From: Aestuariibacter sp.
Lineage (GTDB): Bacteria > Pseudomonadota > Gammaproteobacteria > Enterobacterales > Alteromonadaceae
Direction: 5' to 3'
Length of the DNA stretch: 64,000 nt
Assembly: GCA_017794925.1 (NCBI GenBank)
Contig: CP051238.1
Coordinates: 3,462,346-3,526,345 of the forward strand
Shown: piece by piece, positions 53,856 to 63,668 of the stretch
How the letters are laid out: each line of letters begins with the position of its first letter
Position numbering within the stretch: the first letter of the stretch is position 1
Notes under the pieces: generated by a model
Told to the model about the DNA's origin: nothing
The model's database searches: none
The model's input: the letters and a program-made list of their open reading frames with translations, nothing else
Program-made: the position numbers and the translations under genes

Positions 53856-54695
53856 ATGAAAAGTGCATTGGTTGTAGAAGGCGGTGCGATGCGCGGCATT
53901 TTTGCGGCAGGTGTGCTAGATACGTTCCAGCTTCAGCACTATAACCCATTTGATATGGTGCTCGGAGTGTCTGCGGGTGCCACAAGTGCTGCAGGTTATG
54001 TAACAGGCAATGCGCCTCGGAATCGTAAAATAATTACCCGCCTTGCCACACAACGTGAGTTTTTTAATCCCGTTCGTTTTATGTTGAAAGGCCATATGAC
54101 CGATGTGAAATGGCTATGGCTGGAGGCGCAGGCCAGGTATCCGATAAACGCGGAAGCCCTGGCGACATCTACGCCGTTAATTGCTGTTATAACCAATATG
54201 CGCACAGGTGAGCCGGAATATCACCGTGTTACCGCTGACAACATAGATGTGTTAATGGAAGCGACCTGCGCCTTACCGATGGCGTATCGCACGCCTCCCC
54301 GTTATCAGGGGGTCCGCTATGTTGATGGCGGTGTGACAGACGCGATTCCGGTGCAGTACGCCTATGAGCAGGGTTTTAAGGACATCACGGTCATACTCAG
54401 CCAGCCCTGGGGTTATCAAAAAGCCGAGGAAAAAGGCACCTGGGTCGCCAACAAGGTGTTTGCCCGCTACCCAAAACTGATACAAGCCATACAGCAACGT
54501 GCTACGCGCTACAACGATACATTGGCATTTATTGCTTCACCGCCCGCTGACTGCCGGATTAATGTTATCGTTCCGCCAGCAGAGTTCGGTGTCGGCAGGT
54601 TGACTATGCGCCGCGATAAACTTATTCACGGCTATCAGATGGGACGTCACGCCGCGCAGTCTTATCTGGCTCAACTGCGCGACATGGCGGCTTAA
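53856..54695 (+). CDS. Patatin-like phospholipase
   Basis: 279-residue cytoplasmic patatin-domain hydrolase. The oxyanion loop is VVEGGAMRGIFAAGVLD. The nucleophile motif is VLGVSAGATSAAGY with the catalytic Ser. The acid of the dyad is the Asp in RYVDGGVTDAIPV. This matches the YjjU-like group of small bacterial patatins. The lipid substrate is unknown. It ends 20 bases before the convergent efflux gene. Confidence 0.9.
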   Translation: MKSALVVEGGAMRGIFAAGVLDTFQLQHYNPFDMVLGVSAGATSAAGYVTGNAPRNRKIITRLATQREFFNPVRFMLKGHMTDVKWLWLEAQARYPINAEALATSTPLIAVITNMRTGEPEYHRVTADNIDVLMEATCALPMAYRTPPRYQGVRYVDGGVTDAIPVQYAYEQGFKDITVILSQPWGYQKAEEKGTWVANKVFARYPKLIQAIQQRATRYNDTLAFIASPPADCRINVIVPPAEFGVGRLTMRRDKLIHGYQMGRHAAQSYLAQLRDMAA

Positions 54696-54715
54696 ATAAT
54701 TTTCCTGCTATGCCG

Positions 54716-56113
54716 CTAACTGTCCGAATTCGTTACTGGCAGCCCGCGTGCTGCAGTATACACGTCTACAGCGGCACTCAGCGCGCTCTGGTAGCGATTG
54801 ATCACGTTCAACTGGGCACTAAACCAGCTACGCTGGGCGTTAAGCAAATTCAGGAAATCGCTGTCGCCCGACTTATATCTGGCCTGGGCTAAATCGTACA
54901 ACCGTTGATTGTTTTCCAGTTCAATCAAATCCAATGCATACGCTTCACGCTGAAAACGATAATTATCGGCTGCATCCTGCATTTCCTGCGCAGCGCTAAT
55001 GATGGTTGTCATTAAGTTATTGAATGCAATTTGAGTATCCACGTTGGCAACCCGTTCGGCTTGTTCACGTTTGCCGTTGTCAAACAGCACCATGGCCGAG
55101 CTTAGCGCTGCCGAGAGAGACCAGCCGGTGGCAAGATCGGTAAGGTCTGACATGCCCAGATCCGCGCTTAAACTCAACCCTGGCAAACCGGCAATACTGG
55201 CCTGATAAACACTAATGTCCGCCAACTGAAGCTGCAAAAAGGCCGCGGCGACATCCGGGCGCTGACGCAATACACTGGCAGGCTGTTGAACGTCAATTTC
55301 CGGCAATGCCAGACTATTCACCGGTGCCGTGAATTCTCGCTGCTGAAACTGGCTGTCGGCCAATAACGCAGCCAAGGCACGATTATTAATGGCTAATTGA
55401 TTCGACAGACGCAATACCTCATTTCGGGCACTTAACAGCGTGTTGCGCTGCTGCGCAAGCTCTATGCCCGATGCGCTACCAGCGTCGTACCGCAACTGAA
55501 TTAACGACAAAAGCTGTTCTGATGCCGTCACATTTTGCTTTGCTATAGCTAAGCGTTGTTGCAACGACAACTGAGTAAAATACGCATTAGCGAGCTGACG
55601 CTGCAATAGCACAGACTGGTTTCGAAGTTGCGCCTGGCTCACATCAATATTCAATGTAGACGCCAGAATACTGGCTTCACGCGAGCCCCAAATATCCACG
55701 TCATAACTCGCGCCTATTGAAGCGGATGAGCTAAGTGACGTGAGACCTGTATCCAGATTTTCGCCACTGCGACCACTCAACCGCCCAGACACGGTAGGTA
55801 AATTATCTGCTCGAGTCTGCCCCAGTTGAAATTGCGCACGTTGTACACGAAGCGACGCCGTGGCTAAATCCAGATTCTGTGCGGCGAGTTGCGCCATTAG
55901 CGCCGATAACTCTGGTGAGTCGAACCCTTGCCACCAGTTCGTATCTACCGATACCATTGCTGCGTTCTTTGGGCCAGTAAAGCTTTCTGGCAATTGCACC
56001 TTTGGAAAACTCCGCTGAGGTTGCATACTGCATGCACTTAATACAAAGACAGCGGACATGGCTAACGAAACGGCAGCAGCACGCTGGCTAAAATGAACTA
56101 AACGACGTGCCAT
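54716..56113 (-). CDS. Outer-membrane efflux lipoprotein (TolC/NodT family)
   Basis: 465 residues. Lipoprotein signal with lipobox LSAC at about 25-28. Two outer-membrane efflux repeats with long coiled helices; SYDVDIWGSREAS and QRPDVAAAFLQLQ are typical of the NodT branch. It forms the outer-membrane channel of a tripartite exporter. Third gene of a macA-macB-channel operon, starting 3 bases after the macB stop, which indicates that this MacAB uses a dedicated channel. Confidence 0.92.
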   Translation of the reverse strand: MARRLVHFSQRAAAVSLAMSAVFVLSACSMQPQRSFPKVQLPESFTGPKNAAMVSVDTNWWQGFDSPELSALMAQLAAQNLDLATASLRVQRAQFQLGQTRADNLPTVSGRLSGRSGENLDTGLTSLSSSASIGASYDVDIWGSREASILASTLNIDVSQAQLRNQSVLLQRQLANAYFTQLSLQQRLAIAKQNVTASEQLLSLIQLRYDAGSASGIELAQQRNTLLSARNEVLRLSNQLAINNRALAALLADSQFQQREFTAPVNSLALPEIDVQQPASVLRQRPDVAAAFLQLQLADISVYQASIAGLPGLSLSADLGMSDLTDLATGWSLSAALSSAMVLFDNGKREQAERVANVDTQIAFNNLMTTIISAAQEMQDAADNYRFQREAYALDLIELENNQRLYDLAQARYKSGDSDFLNLLNAQRSWFSAQLNVINRYQSALSAAVDVYTAARGLPVTNSDS

Positions 56114-56116
56114 AAA

Positions 56117-58054
56117 CTAATCCTCAGCCAACGCATCAATAGGGTTTAACCGGGCAGCCTTGTGTGCCGGTGCAAAGCCAAACAACACACCCACCGCCAA
56201 CGACGTAACAAAAGCCAGCACTGGCGGTAATAAGGTATAGGCCACCGAGACTGAAAACTGTGACAGTACGAAAATCACGGCATACCCCAGTAAAATTCCC
56301 ACGCAACCGCCCATAACACATACCACCCAGGCTTCTATATTGAACTGCTTTAAAATGTCGCCGGGTTTAGCGCCGGTCGCCATGCGCAGCCCGATTTCGC
56401 GTTTTCGCTCCGACACATTCACCAACATAATGTTCATCACGCCGATACCACCAACAAACAGCGATATGCCCGCCACAGACGCCAGTAACCAGGTCAGGGT
56501 ATTCTGGGTTTCCGTGACCGCTTCGACCAGTGAATCCGTGGTCCGCACCATTACATCTTCCTTGCCATGGCGTGCCGTTAATATAGCCAGTGCTTCTTCC
56601 TGAACACCGGATGCGGCTTCTGTAGATGCAGCTTTAATGGTGATGCCACTTAAATACGGGCGTCCGAAGGCCTTCAAGCGCCCGGTAGAAATGGGAATTA
56701 AGACTTCGTCGTCCATGTCGTTTCCGCCTGCACTGGCACCTTTGGATTTCAGCACCCCAATCACCTGATAAAACGCATTTTTCATTAAAATGTATTCGCC
56801 GATGGCGCGGTATTTATTTTCAAACAAGGTTTCGGCGACGGTATCGCCTATCACGACCACTGGCGCATAGCTGTCGACATCTTCGTTAGTAAAAAAGACG
56901 CCCTGAGACATTTCCCAGTCTTTGGCATAAAAATACGCAGGCGTGGTACCGGTTATCCGGCCTGAGAAGTCATTTTCACCAAAGCGCATGGTGGCACGCG
57001 TACTTCGCTCTGGCGCGACATATAGAGCCCCCTCTATTGCTTCGAGTGCTTTTGCGTCTTCTATAGTCAGAGATGCGATATCACCTGAACTACGATTATT
57101 TCGGCCGCCAGGACGAATCGAAATCAGATTTGTGCCTATAGTTTCAATACGTTTGAGCACGTCCTGCTTTCCGCCCTCACCTATTGCCATCATGTTAACC
57201 ACCGCAGCGACCCCAATGATGATGCCCAGTAAGGTAAGTAACGTTCGAAACCAGTTTAACCGCAGCGATGAAAACGCCATGCTCAAAGCAGCGCCCGTTG
57301 AAATACTGGGAAAGACATTAACCTTAGGCGGTTGTTGCTGCTCAGACTCAACTGACTGCATTTCTGCTGCGCCAGTATCTTCAACAATTTCGCCGTCCAG
57401 CAGTTTCACCTGACGTTGGGCGTGCTCTGCAACAGCTAGATCGTGGGTAATTAGAATAATTGTTACCCCCTCCTGGTGTAGTGATTTGAGCAGGGCTAGC
57501 AACTGTTCGCCGCTGGCTGAATCCAGTGCACCGGTAGGTTCGTCGGCCAGTATCACTTCAGCGCCATTAATCAGCGCCCGGGCTACTGACACTCGCTGTT
57601 GCTGCCCGCCCGACAATTCGCCAGGACGATGGGTAATGCGATCCTCAAGCCCTAATTTGCCCAGCAATTGCGCTGCGTGAGCATTACGCTCAACCTCGCT
57701 GGTGTTACTGTAAATGGCTGGCAGCGCAACGTTTTGTTGTGCCGTTAACGTTGAGAGCAGCTGATAGCGCTGGAACACAAAACCAAAGGTTTTGAGCCGT
57801 AATGCAGCCAGTTGGTTGTCATCGAGATCCGCCACAGACTGGCCGTGAATCCGATAAGTACCAGAACTGGGTTTGTCCAGGCAGCCCAGAATATTCATCA
57901 TGGTGGATTTACCCGAACCCGATTGCCCCATGATGGCCACAAACTCGCCTTTCTGAATGGTAAGCGACACCTGCTTGAGTGCCGTGACTTCTGCACCTTC
58001 AGACTGATAACTACGACTGACGTTATCCAGTGAAATTAATGGGTTAGAAGCCAC
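56117..58054 (-). CDS. macB: MacB-type ABC transporter (ATPase-permease)
   Basis: 645 residues. N-terminal ATPase: Walker A GQSGSGKST, signature LSGGQQQRVSVARAL, Walker B VILADEPTGALD. Then a membrane helix, a large periplasmic domain (about 300-520), and three C-terminal helices, with the MacB motif VNVSERKREIGLRMATGAK. The frame reaches up to 58144 inside macA, but the GTG at 58054 follows GGAGGG by 7 bases and gives the family length (E. coli 648). It overlaps macA by 11 bases. It exports macrolides, lipopeptides or toxins in characterised homologues; the cargo here is unknown. Confidence 0.94.
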   Translation of the reverse strand: MASNPLISLDNVSRSYQSEGAEVTALKQVSLTIQKGEFVAIMGQSGSGKSTMMNILGCLDKPSSGTYRIHGQSVADLDDNQLAALRLKTFGFVFQRYQLLSTLTAQQNVALPAIYSNTSEVERNAHAAQLLGKLGLEDRITHRPGELSGGQQQRVSVARALINGAEVILADEPTGALDSASGEQLLALLKSLHQEGVTIILITHDLAVAEHAQRQVKLLDGEIVEDTGAAEMQSVESEQQQPPKVNVFPSISTGAALSMAFSSLRLNWFRTLLTLLGIIIGVAAVVNMMAIGEGGKQDVLKRIETIGTNLISIRPGGRNNRSSGDIASLTIEDAKALEAIEGALYVAPERSTRATMRFGENDFSGRITGTTPAYFYAKDWEMSQGVFFTNEDVDSYAPVVVIGDTVAETLFENKYRAIGEYILMKNAFYQVIGVLKSKGASAGGNDMDDEVLIPISTGRLKAFGRPYLSGITIKAASTEAASGVQEEALAILTARHGKEDVMVRTTDSLVEAVTETQNTLTWLLASVAGISLFVGGIGVMNIMLVNVSERKREIGLRMATGAKPGDILKQFNIEAWVVCVMGGCVGILLGYAVIFVLSQFSVSVAYTLLPPVLAFVTSLAVGVLFGFAPAHKAARLNPIDALAED

Positions 58055-59231
58055 CACGACGCCCTCCGCCAGGCATGCCCGGCGGCATTCCCGGTGGACC
58101 ATTTTGCTGACCGCGCTGACTTCGTGCAGCAGCACCACGCACACCCACCACGACCTGCTCGCCTTCGCTCAGACCGTCAAGGATCTCAGCAACGGTGCGA
58201 TTTCTAATACCCACTTTGACCTGACGCTGTTCATTGCCTTGCTCGGTAGCAACCAGGACAAACGGATTTCTCGGCGGTCCTTTTATGGCGGCCAGAGGCA
58301 CCAATAACGTATTTGTTTTTTGTTCCTGTACAAAAAACACCTGGGTGGTCATGGCGTCCATGAGCGCCCCACTGTCGTTTTGAATATCAATGAGCACCTG
58401 ATACAGCACAACATCGTTCACCACGTTTGGCGTCGGTAGAACCTGGCGCACCGTTGAATGGTAACGCGTTCTGGTATCGCCCAGTGTAGTGAAGTAAACG
58501 GGCATACCGGGATACAGTTTACCTACATCTGCTTCAGACACTTCGGCCCGAACGGTCATGGTGTTTAAATCTGAGATTTGCAGTAGTGTGGGCGCATTTT
58601 GATTGGCGTTCAGGGTTTGGCCCTGACGCACTTTAATCGTTGCAACCGTCCCCGCAATGGGTGCGTAAATTTTCGCAAAGCCCAGTGTTGCTCTGTCACC
58701 CTCTAGCGAGGCTTCATCGGCTTTGATTTGTGCAATCGACGCGCTGATCTTTGAATCCAGTACACGCACATTGGTTTGACTGGCGTACACTTCGTCTTCA
58801 CTCACGGCATCTTGCGCGTGCAAGCGTTCGTTGCGTTTAGCGCGCAATATGGCCAGCTCTCGTTCAGCTTTCAACTGTTCAAGCTGTGCACGTTTGTTCT
58901 CAAGGTTGGCTTCGGTTTTTTGTACCTGGGTACGAAACACCGTGGCATCAATGTCTACCAATAACTGACCTTCGGTAACTACGTCACCTTCTTCAACATA
59001 AATCGCATCAACCTGTCCGGAGACCTGCGCCCCAACTTCAACGTACCGCTTGGGCTCAAGTTGACCAGTGGCCACAATGGTTTTCTCTATATCGCCATGA
59101 TGCGCGGGCGCCAGCAATTGTGCTTCGTTGTCGGCTGCAGGGGCATAAATGCTATAAAGCGCATAGGCAAACGCGCCAATAATAATCAGAAGCACCGCGA
59201 CTTTCACAGTCAGTCCGTACCGTCTCAACAT
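58044..59231 (-). CDS. macA: MacA-type periplasmic adaptor
   Basis: 395 residues. One N-terminal membrane anchor (VAVLLIIIGAFAYALYSIYA), lipoyl half-motifs (GQLEPKRYVEVGAQVSGQVD, EGDVVTEGQLLVDID), an alpha-helical hairpin at about 100-175, then the beta barrel and a Gly/Pro/Arg-rich tail (PPGMPPGMPGGGRRGG) that is unusual for the family. First gene of the operon with macB and the outer-membrane channel. Confidence 0.94.
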   Translation of the reverse strand: MLRRYGLTVKVAVLLIIIGAFAYALYSIYAPAADNEAQLLAPAHHGDIEKTIVATGQLEPKRYVEVGAQVSGQVDAIYVEEGDVVTEGQLLVDIDATVFRTQVQKTEANLENKRAQLEQLKAERELAILRAKRNERLHAQDAVSEDEVYASQTNVRVLDSKISASIAQIKADEASLEGDRATLGFAKIYAPIAGTVATIKVRQGQTLNANQNAPTLLQISDLNTMTVRAEVSEADVGKLYPGMPVYFTTLGDTRTRYHSTVRQVLPTPNVVNDVVLYQVLIDIQNDSGALMDAMTTQVFFVQEQKTNTLLVPLAAIKGPPRNPFVLVATEQGNEQRQVKVGIRNRTVAEILDGLSEGEQVVVGVRGAAARSQRGQQNGPPGMPPGMPGGGRRGGF

Positions 59232-59435
59232 GGGGTTATTTCTCTTGATTTAATCACTTACATCACTCTGTTATCGTTATGAAAACGCTACCAATTGAGC
59301 GACATTGATACGTGATAAATCATACAATTCAAGTGACTTAACGTATCTTTACACTGCGTTGACTTTACTGCTTCAATGGTGGAACAAAATGGTGAGATTT
59401 AAGATATTTCGCAGCCAATTGGAGGCGGGATATTC
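59232..59435. promoter_or_regulatory. Region upstream of macA
   Basis: 204 bases between macA and the DUF445 gene, both on the minus strand. It should hold the macAB promoter. I see no clear terminator for the upstream gene and no operator I can name. Confidence 0.25.
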
Positions 59436-60734
59436 TTAGGCGAAGGTATGAATGAGCTTTTCAATCGCGAACAGCAGGCCGCCGATAAGCCCACCAACCA
59501 GGGTGCCGTTTATGCGGACTTTTTGCAGATCTTTGCCAATGTTCAGCTCGATCTGCTGCGACAATTGTGTCGCGTCCCAGCTTTCGATGGTCTTACGAAT
59601 ATGCCCAGCCAGAAAAGACGCCATTTCAGGCGCAGCATAGCGAGCGGCCACACCAATGTGATAATCAACAGCCTGCTGCAGTGTATTGTCCTGGGCCAAC
59701 TTATCACCACTGGCTTGTAACCACATGGCTAAACGCGTTCTGATCTGGCCGTTTTCTGCAGCAATATCGCTGGCTAGCCACTGCCTCATTTCGGCAAAAA
59801 TACTATTCAGGTATCGCCCAACTGTGTCGCTATTAATCAGTCGATCCCGGAAGTCATTCAGTTTTTGTTGCGCTTCTGCGTTATGCTCAAGATCATCGAT
59901 GAACCGTGCAAGCTGTGTATTTAGTTCGATTCGAATAGGATGCTGAGGGTCCTGACTAACGTCAGAAAGAATATGCGCCAGCGCACTCACTGCAATGTTG
60001 GCCCCCTGCTCACTTAGCCAGCCTGAAGGCAGAATTTTCTCCAACCTGCGATGTTCTGTTTTCAGCCAGTCAGTTAGCTTTTCGGCAATAAATTCTTGGG
60101 TCGCTTCCTGCTGTAACGATTCCGATAGTTTATCTAACAATTTATTTAGCAGCTTCTGATGACGACCATCACGGGTCATTACCTTCACCCCACCCGCCAC
60201 AATCGCGCCCAGCTCAATGTGACTTAGCGCACTGTGAATACCCTTGTGCAACGCCGCTTTAACAGGTGCATCGTCAATAACATTTAGCAATCCGGCCAGA
60301 CTATCACCAAAATACTTTGCCAAACGCGTTGCGTTTTTCGGTTGTTGTAACCAGGTACCCATGGCTTTTGCGGGGTGACTTCCAGACACCAAATTTTCAA
60401 TCGCGTCGTTATGAAAGAACTTGTCTTTCACAAACACAGCAAGGTTTTGAGCAATTACAGACTGATTACTCGCTACAATGTTGGTATGAGGAATGGGGTG
60501 TGAGGCGGGTATGGGCCTGAATAATGCGCTTACCGCAAACCAATCGGCGAGCCCGCCCACCAGCGCCGCTTCACTTATCATCTTAATGAATTGGACCCAC
60601 CACAATGACGCCAATACGGGTGTCATTGATTGTAATATCGTAATCCCAATAAACACACACGCTGCTGCGACCAGCCAGGATGTAGCTTGTCGTTTGGCAC
60701 GCTTGAGTTGTTTCGCTTTAGAGACATCTACCAT
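59436..60734 (-). CDS. DUF445-family membrane protein
   Basis: 432 residues. Two N-terminal helices (SWLVAAACVFIGITILQSM; FIKMISEAALVGGLADWFAV) with the DUF445 signature GGLADWFAVSALFRP and PIPHTNIV. A long helical middle follows, and a C-terminal hydrophobic segment, VGGLIGGLLFAIEKLIH. The family is widespread in proteobacteria (YjiN in E. coli) with no firm function. The BNR-like gene ends 26 bases upstream on the same strand. Confidence 0.88.
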   Translation of the reverse strand: MVDVSKAKQLKRAKRQATSWLVAAACVFIGITILQSMTPVLASLWWVQFIKMISEAALVGGLADWFAVSALFRPIPASHPIPHTNIVASNQSVIAQNLAVFVKDKFFHNDAIENLVSGSHPAKAMGTWLQQPKNATRLAKYFGDSLAGLLNVIDDAPVKAALHKGIHSALSHIELGAIVAGGVKVMTRDGRHQKLLNKLLDKLSESLQQEATQEFIAEKLTDWLKTEHRRLEKILPSGWLSEQGANIAVSALAHILSDVSQDPQHPIRIELNTQLARFIDDLEHNAEAQQKLNDFRDRLINSDTVGRYLNSIFAEMRQWLASDIAAENGQIRTRLAMWLQASGDKLAQDNTLQQAVDYHIGVAARYAAPEMASFLAGHIRKTIESWDATQLSQQIELNIGKDLQKVRINGTLVGGLIGGLLFAIEKLIHTFA

Positions 60735-60760
60735 TACATTTTCTGTTCTGTAAGACGGTA

Positions 60761-61834
60761 CTAAAAATTGCCTGACATGCTGGTGTGAGAATACTGTTCT
60801 ACCACACCCCCCTTACCGACCCCAATGCAACCGACTCCAGATTTACAAGCAAGGCTCCATATATTGCTTTCGCTTAATTTAGACCATTGTTTACTGCCAT
60901 GGTGCAAAAGAAACACCCCTTGTGGGTTACTAATCAGCACATCAGGTACGCCATTGTTTTGGCCAGGATAATACAAGGCTGAACCATAAACTGCGCCAGT
61001 CAGCGGTAACGTAGGCAGTGCTTGCCATTCCGCTTTACCCATATCGTAGGTAAATGCGGTAGCGGGCAGCTGATGTTTCAAACTGCCACCAAAGGCATAG
61101 AGCAGGTTGTTGTTTATCTGAATACTAAAGATTCCCGCTGCTTCACCGCCTTCAAACAAGGTAGCGATCCGTTGCCAGCCTTCGCCATTGTTTTTAATTA
61201 ATAAACCAGGTTGCGCACTGTTACCTGTTCCCGCGGCGAGCACACCTGCTGCGGCGGCAATACAGGTACCACTTGAAGCAAAACCACCTTCTGACTCTTG
61301 CGCAGCGATGGGCATAACCTGACGCGACCAGTCTTTTCCGCCGTTTTCCGAATGTTGGATATATAACCCCTGGGAGTCAGAGTCGCCATATAGCCAGCCA
61401 TTGCCATCCCGGTCAAAGGTCATGCAATCGAAAAACACGTGCTCATGTTCACCCTGCTTCACCAACTGCCAGTCTTTGCCTTGTGACACTGAATGATAGA
61501 GGCGCGACTGCTCACCTTCACCTGCACTCATCAATACTATGCTGCCATCGGAAAACCATTGATTATCCCTGAATTGCAATGCTTCTGTGCCGGCTGGCAA
61601 ATCTACCTTTCGAAATTGCTTACCATTGTTCGACGAAAGATAGGCACTACCGTGAGTACCTGATACCAGCACAGTATTGTTTACCCAGGTAACGGCCTGA
61701 AAGCCAGCCTGTTCATTTAGCACGGTTGACGTAATTGACGCGTTTGAGAACGCCGAGACTAAGGTTAGCAAGGTACCTGTAGCCGTACTTCTGAATCGGC
61801 GTAACAACCTGCTTTGCATATTATTTTGAGACAT
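60761..61834 (-). CDS. Secreted BNR/Ycf48-like beta-propeller protein
   Basis: 357 residues with an N-terminal signal (about 1-32, LLTLVSAFSNA). At least four repeats fit Asp-box/BNR-type propeller blades, such as SENGGKDWSRQVMP, VSQGKDWQLVKQ and NNGEGWQRIA. It resembles sialidase-type or Ycf48-like propellers without visible catalytic residues; four cysteines may form disulfides. Function unknown; probably a periplasmic or outer-membrane-associated binding protein. Likely co-transcribed with the DUF445 gene. Confidence 0.75.
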   Translation of the reverse strand: MSQNNMQSRLLRRFRSTATGTLLTLVSAFSNASITSTVLNEQAGFQAVTWVNNTVLVSGTHGSAYLSSNNGKQFRKVDLPAGTEALQFRDNQWFSDGSIVLMSAGEGEQSRLYHSVSQGKDWQLVKQGEHEHVFFDCMTFDRDGNGWLYGDSDSQGLYIQHSENGGKDWSRQVMPIAAQESEGGFASSGTCIAAAAGVLAAGTGNSAQPGLLIKNNGEGWQRIATLFEGGEAAGIFSIQINNNLLYAFGGSLKHQLPATAFTYDMGKAEWQALPTLPLTGAVYGSALYYPGQNNGVPDVLISNPQGVFLLHHGSKQWSKLSESNIWSLACKSGVGCIGVGKGGVVEQYSHTSMSGNF

Positions 61835-61955
61835 AAGCGTTTAAAACGAAAAGATAATATGCACACTTTGCCACACTCTGGCAGCGAAGAGAACGCATCT
61901 CTGTTATAGTACATTTATTGTCATACAAATTATCAGAAATGAAGTTACACCGTTC

Positions 61956-62399
61956 ATGGCTAAACCCAAACCTATTGTCGAAATCGTGACCTATGGCATT
62001 CACTCAAAGTGGGATGCCGACGATAAGGCCCTGCCTAAAATTAAAACCTTCACCAATCATATTCCGTTGGAACTGGATATTGAGTTCGGTTTCATCGTGA
62101 ATATTAAGCGCGCTAAAAACAGCAAAGTGCGCTACTGCATTTACCATCCCGATATCCCGGATGAAAACGGTGTCCCTATGCCGCCGTTTGACGGCGAAGA
62201 ATATGTACGATCTAATAACTGGGATTTTTATTTAGGCGATACGCTGTGGGAGCCGCTGGAAAACAAGGTGGGAGACTGGCGCATGACCCTGGAACTGGAA
62301 GGTAAAGTCATTGCCGACAAAACATTTACCGTTGAGGACGATTTACCCTACGACGGCGCCCAGTTTTGGCAGCGGGGCAAACCCAAGCTTCGCCGGTAG
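61956..62399 (+). CDS. DUF3859-family protein
   Basis: 147 residues, cytoplasmic, beta-rich. Recognisable DUF3859 features: IVEIVTYGIHSKWDADDKAL, FTNHIPLELDIEFGFIVNIK, YCIYHPDIPDENG and VGDWRMTLELEGKVIADKTF. Function unknown. Divergent from the BNR-like gene with about 120 bases between them. Confidence 0.8.
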   Translation: MAKPKPIVEIVTYGIHSKWDADDKALPKIKTFTNHIPLELDIEFGFIVNIKRAKNSKVRYCIYHPDIPDENGVPMPPFDGEEYVRSNNWDFYLGDTLWEPLENKVGDWRMTLELEGKVIADKTFTVEDDLPYDGAQFWQRGKPKLRR

Positions 62400-62564
62400 T
62401 ACCGTGAGATGCCTGCCAGCAATGCGGGCATTATTGCACCGAAATGAATCAAATCGCCAAAAGGTAAATTAATATATCGTATAAAATTCAAAAGTATAGC
62501 CCTTTCTATCAGCAGGAACGAAGCTTGCAACAACCGCCTGTCTAATAATAAAAGGAAGTCGTTT

Positions 62565-63560
62565 ATGCAGGCATTTATTGAAGGCATGCCCAAAGCAGAA
62601 CTTCACGTTCATATTGAAGGTACACTGGAGCCAGAATTAAGCTTTGCGCTGGCAGAAAAAAACGGTATAGAGTTACCCTTCCCCTGTCCAGAGGATCTAA
62701 TAGCGGCCTATAATTTTCATGATTTACCCTCTTTCTTAACCATTTATTACGCGGGTATGAGCGTGCTCATCGACGAGTCTGATTTCTTCAGACTCACCTG
62801 GGATTACCTGGAAAAAGCCGCGTCACAAAATGTCGTTTACACCGAGATATTTTTCGATCCCCAAGGCCATACTTCACGCGGTGTTGCGTTTGAAACAGTC
62901 ATAACGGGTATTAGAAAAGCTCAGGTCGATGCAGAACAAAAACTGGGCATCCGCAGCCAGCTAATCATGTGTTTCCTTCGTGACATGTCAGCGGAGTCAG
63001 CCATGGAGCACCTTCATATGGCAAAGCCTTATCTGAGTTGGCTAGTAGGTGTGGGGCTCGATTCAGATGAATACAACAATCCACCGGTGAAATTTAAAGA
63101 CGTGTTTGCACTCGCAAAGCAATGGGGTCTGAAGCTCACTATGCATTGCGATGTTAATCAGAAAAACACGCTGGACCACATCCGCCAGGTTATCGAAGTG
63201 ATTGGCGTTGACCGGATCGATCACGGCGTTAACTCCCTTGAGTCAGATGAACTGTGTGAGCTTATTGTTGAAAAACAACTCGGTCTGACTGTATGTCCGG
63301 TGTCCAACCGGTTTGTGGTGCAGTCGTTAACCGCGAATGAAATTCGCACCATGCTGGAAAAAGGCATGCTAGCAACCATCAATTCTGACGATCCGGCTTA
63401 TTTCAGAGCCTATATGAACGAGAATCTGATTGAACTGCAACAAGAAGGTGATTTTAGCCAGAGCGAACTCAAAACACTCATGGCCAATGCCTTTAATGTG
63501 ACTTGGTTACCCGACGAAGATAAAGCGGTATACCTGGCAAAACTGGACGCATATCAGTAA
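62565..63560 (+). CDS. Adenine/adenosine deaminase-like amidohydrolase lacking the usual Glu
   Basis: 331-residue TIM-barrel amidohydrolase of the bacterial adenine deaminase branch. Metal ligands His14 and His16 (KAELHVHIEGTLEPEL), His194, and the Asp pair 275-276 in INSDDPAYF are present, as is His220 in RIDHGV. The usual HAGE motif, whose Glu donates the proton, reads HCDV (194-197), so the normal acid is Val and an Asp sits one residue earlier. An altered substrate or mechanism is possible. From memory, an alteromonad member of this branch was reported to deaminate the cytokinin isopentenyladenine; whether this is its orthologue is not known. AAGGAA precedes the ATG. Confidence 0.85.
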   Translation: MQAFIEGMPKAELHVHIEGTLEPELSFALAEKNGIELPFPCPEDLIAAYNFHDLPSFLTIYYAGMSVLIDESDFFRLTWDYLEKAASQNVVYTEIFFDPQGHTSRGVAFETVITGIRKAQVDAEQKLGIRSQLIMCFLRDMSAESAMEHLHMAKPYLSWLVGVGLDSDEYNNPPVKFKDVFALAKQWGLKLTMHCDVNQKNTLDHIRQVIEVIGVDRIDHGVNSLESDELCELIVEKQLGLTVCPVSNRFVVQSLTANEIRTMLEKGMLATINSDDPAYFRAYMNENLIELQQEGDFSQSELKTLMANAFNVTWLPDEDKAVYLAKLDAYQ

Positions 63561-63668
63561 CAAAGAACAATAATTTATTGATGTGGAATAACACTGGTAA
63601 TCAGTGATTGCTGATATTAGTGTAAGCCGCATTGCATTTACCCGTATTGATATTGTGTTGGAGTTTTC

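Noticed and set aside
53594..53944. 116-residue plus-strand frame before the patatin gene
   Set aside because: Begins inside the terminator hairpin and runs into the patatin gene in another frame; Phe-rich composition reflects AT-rich DNA.
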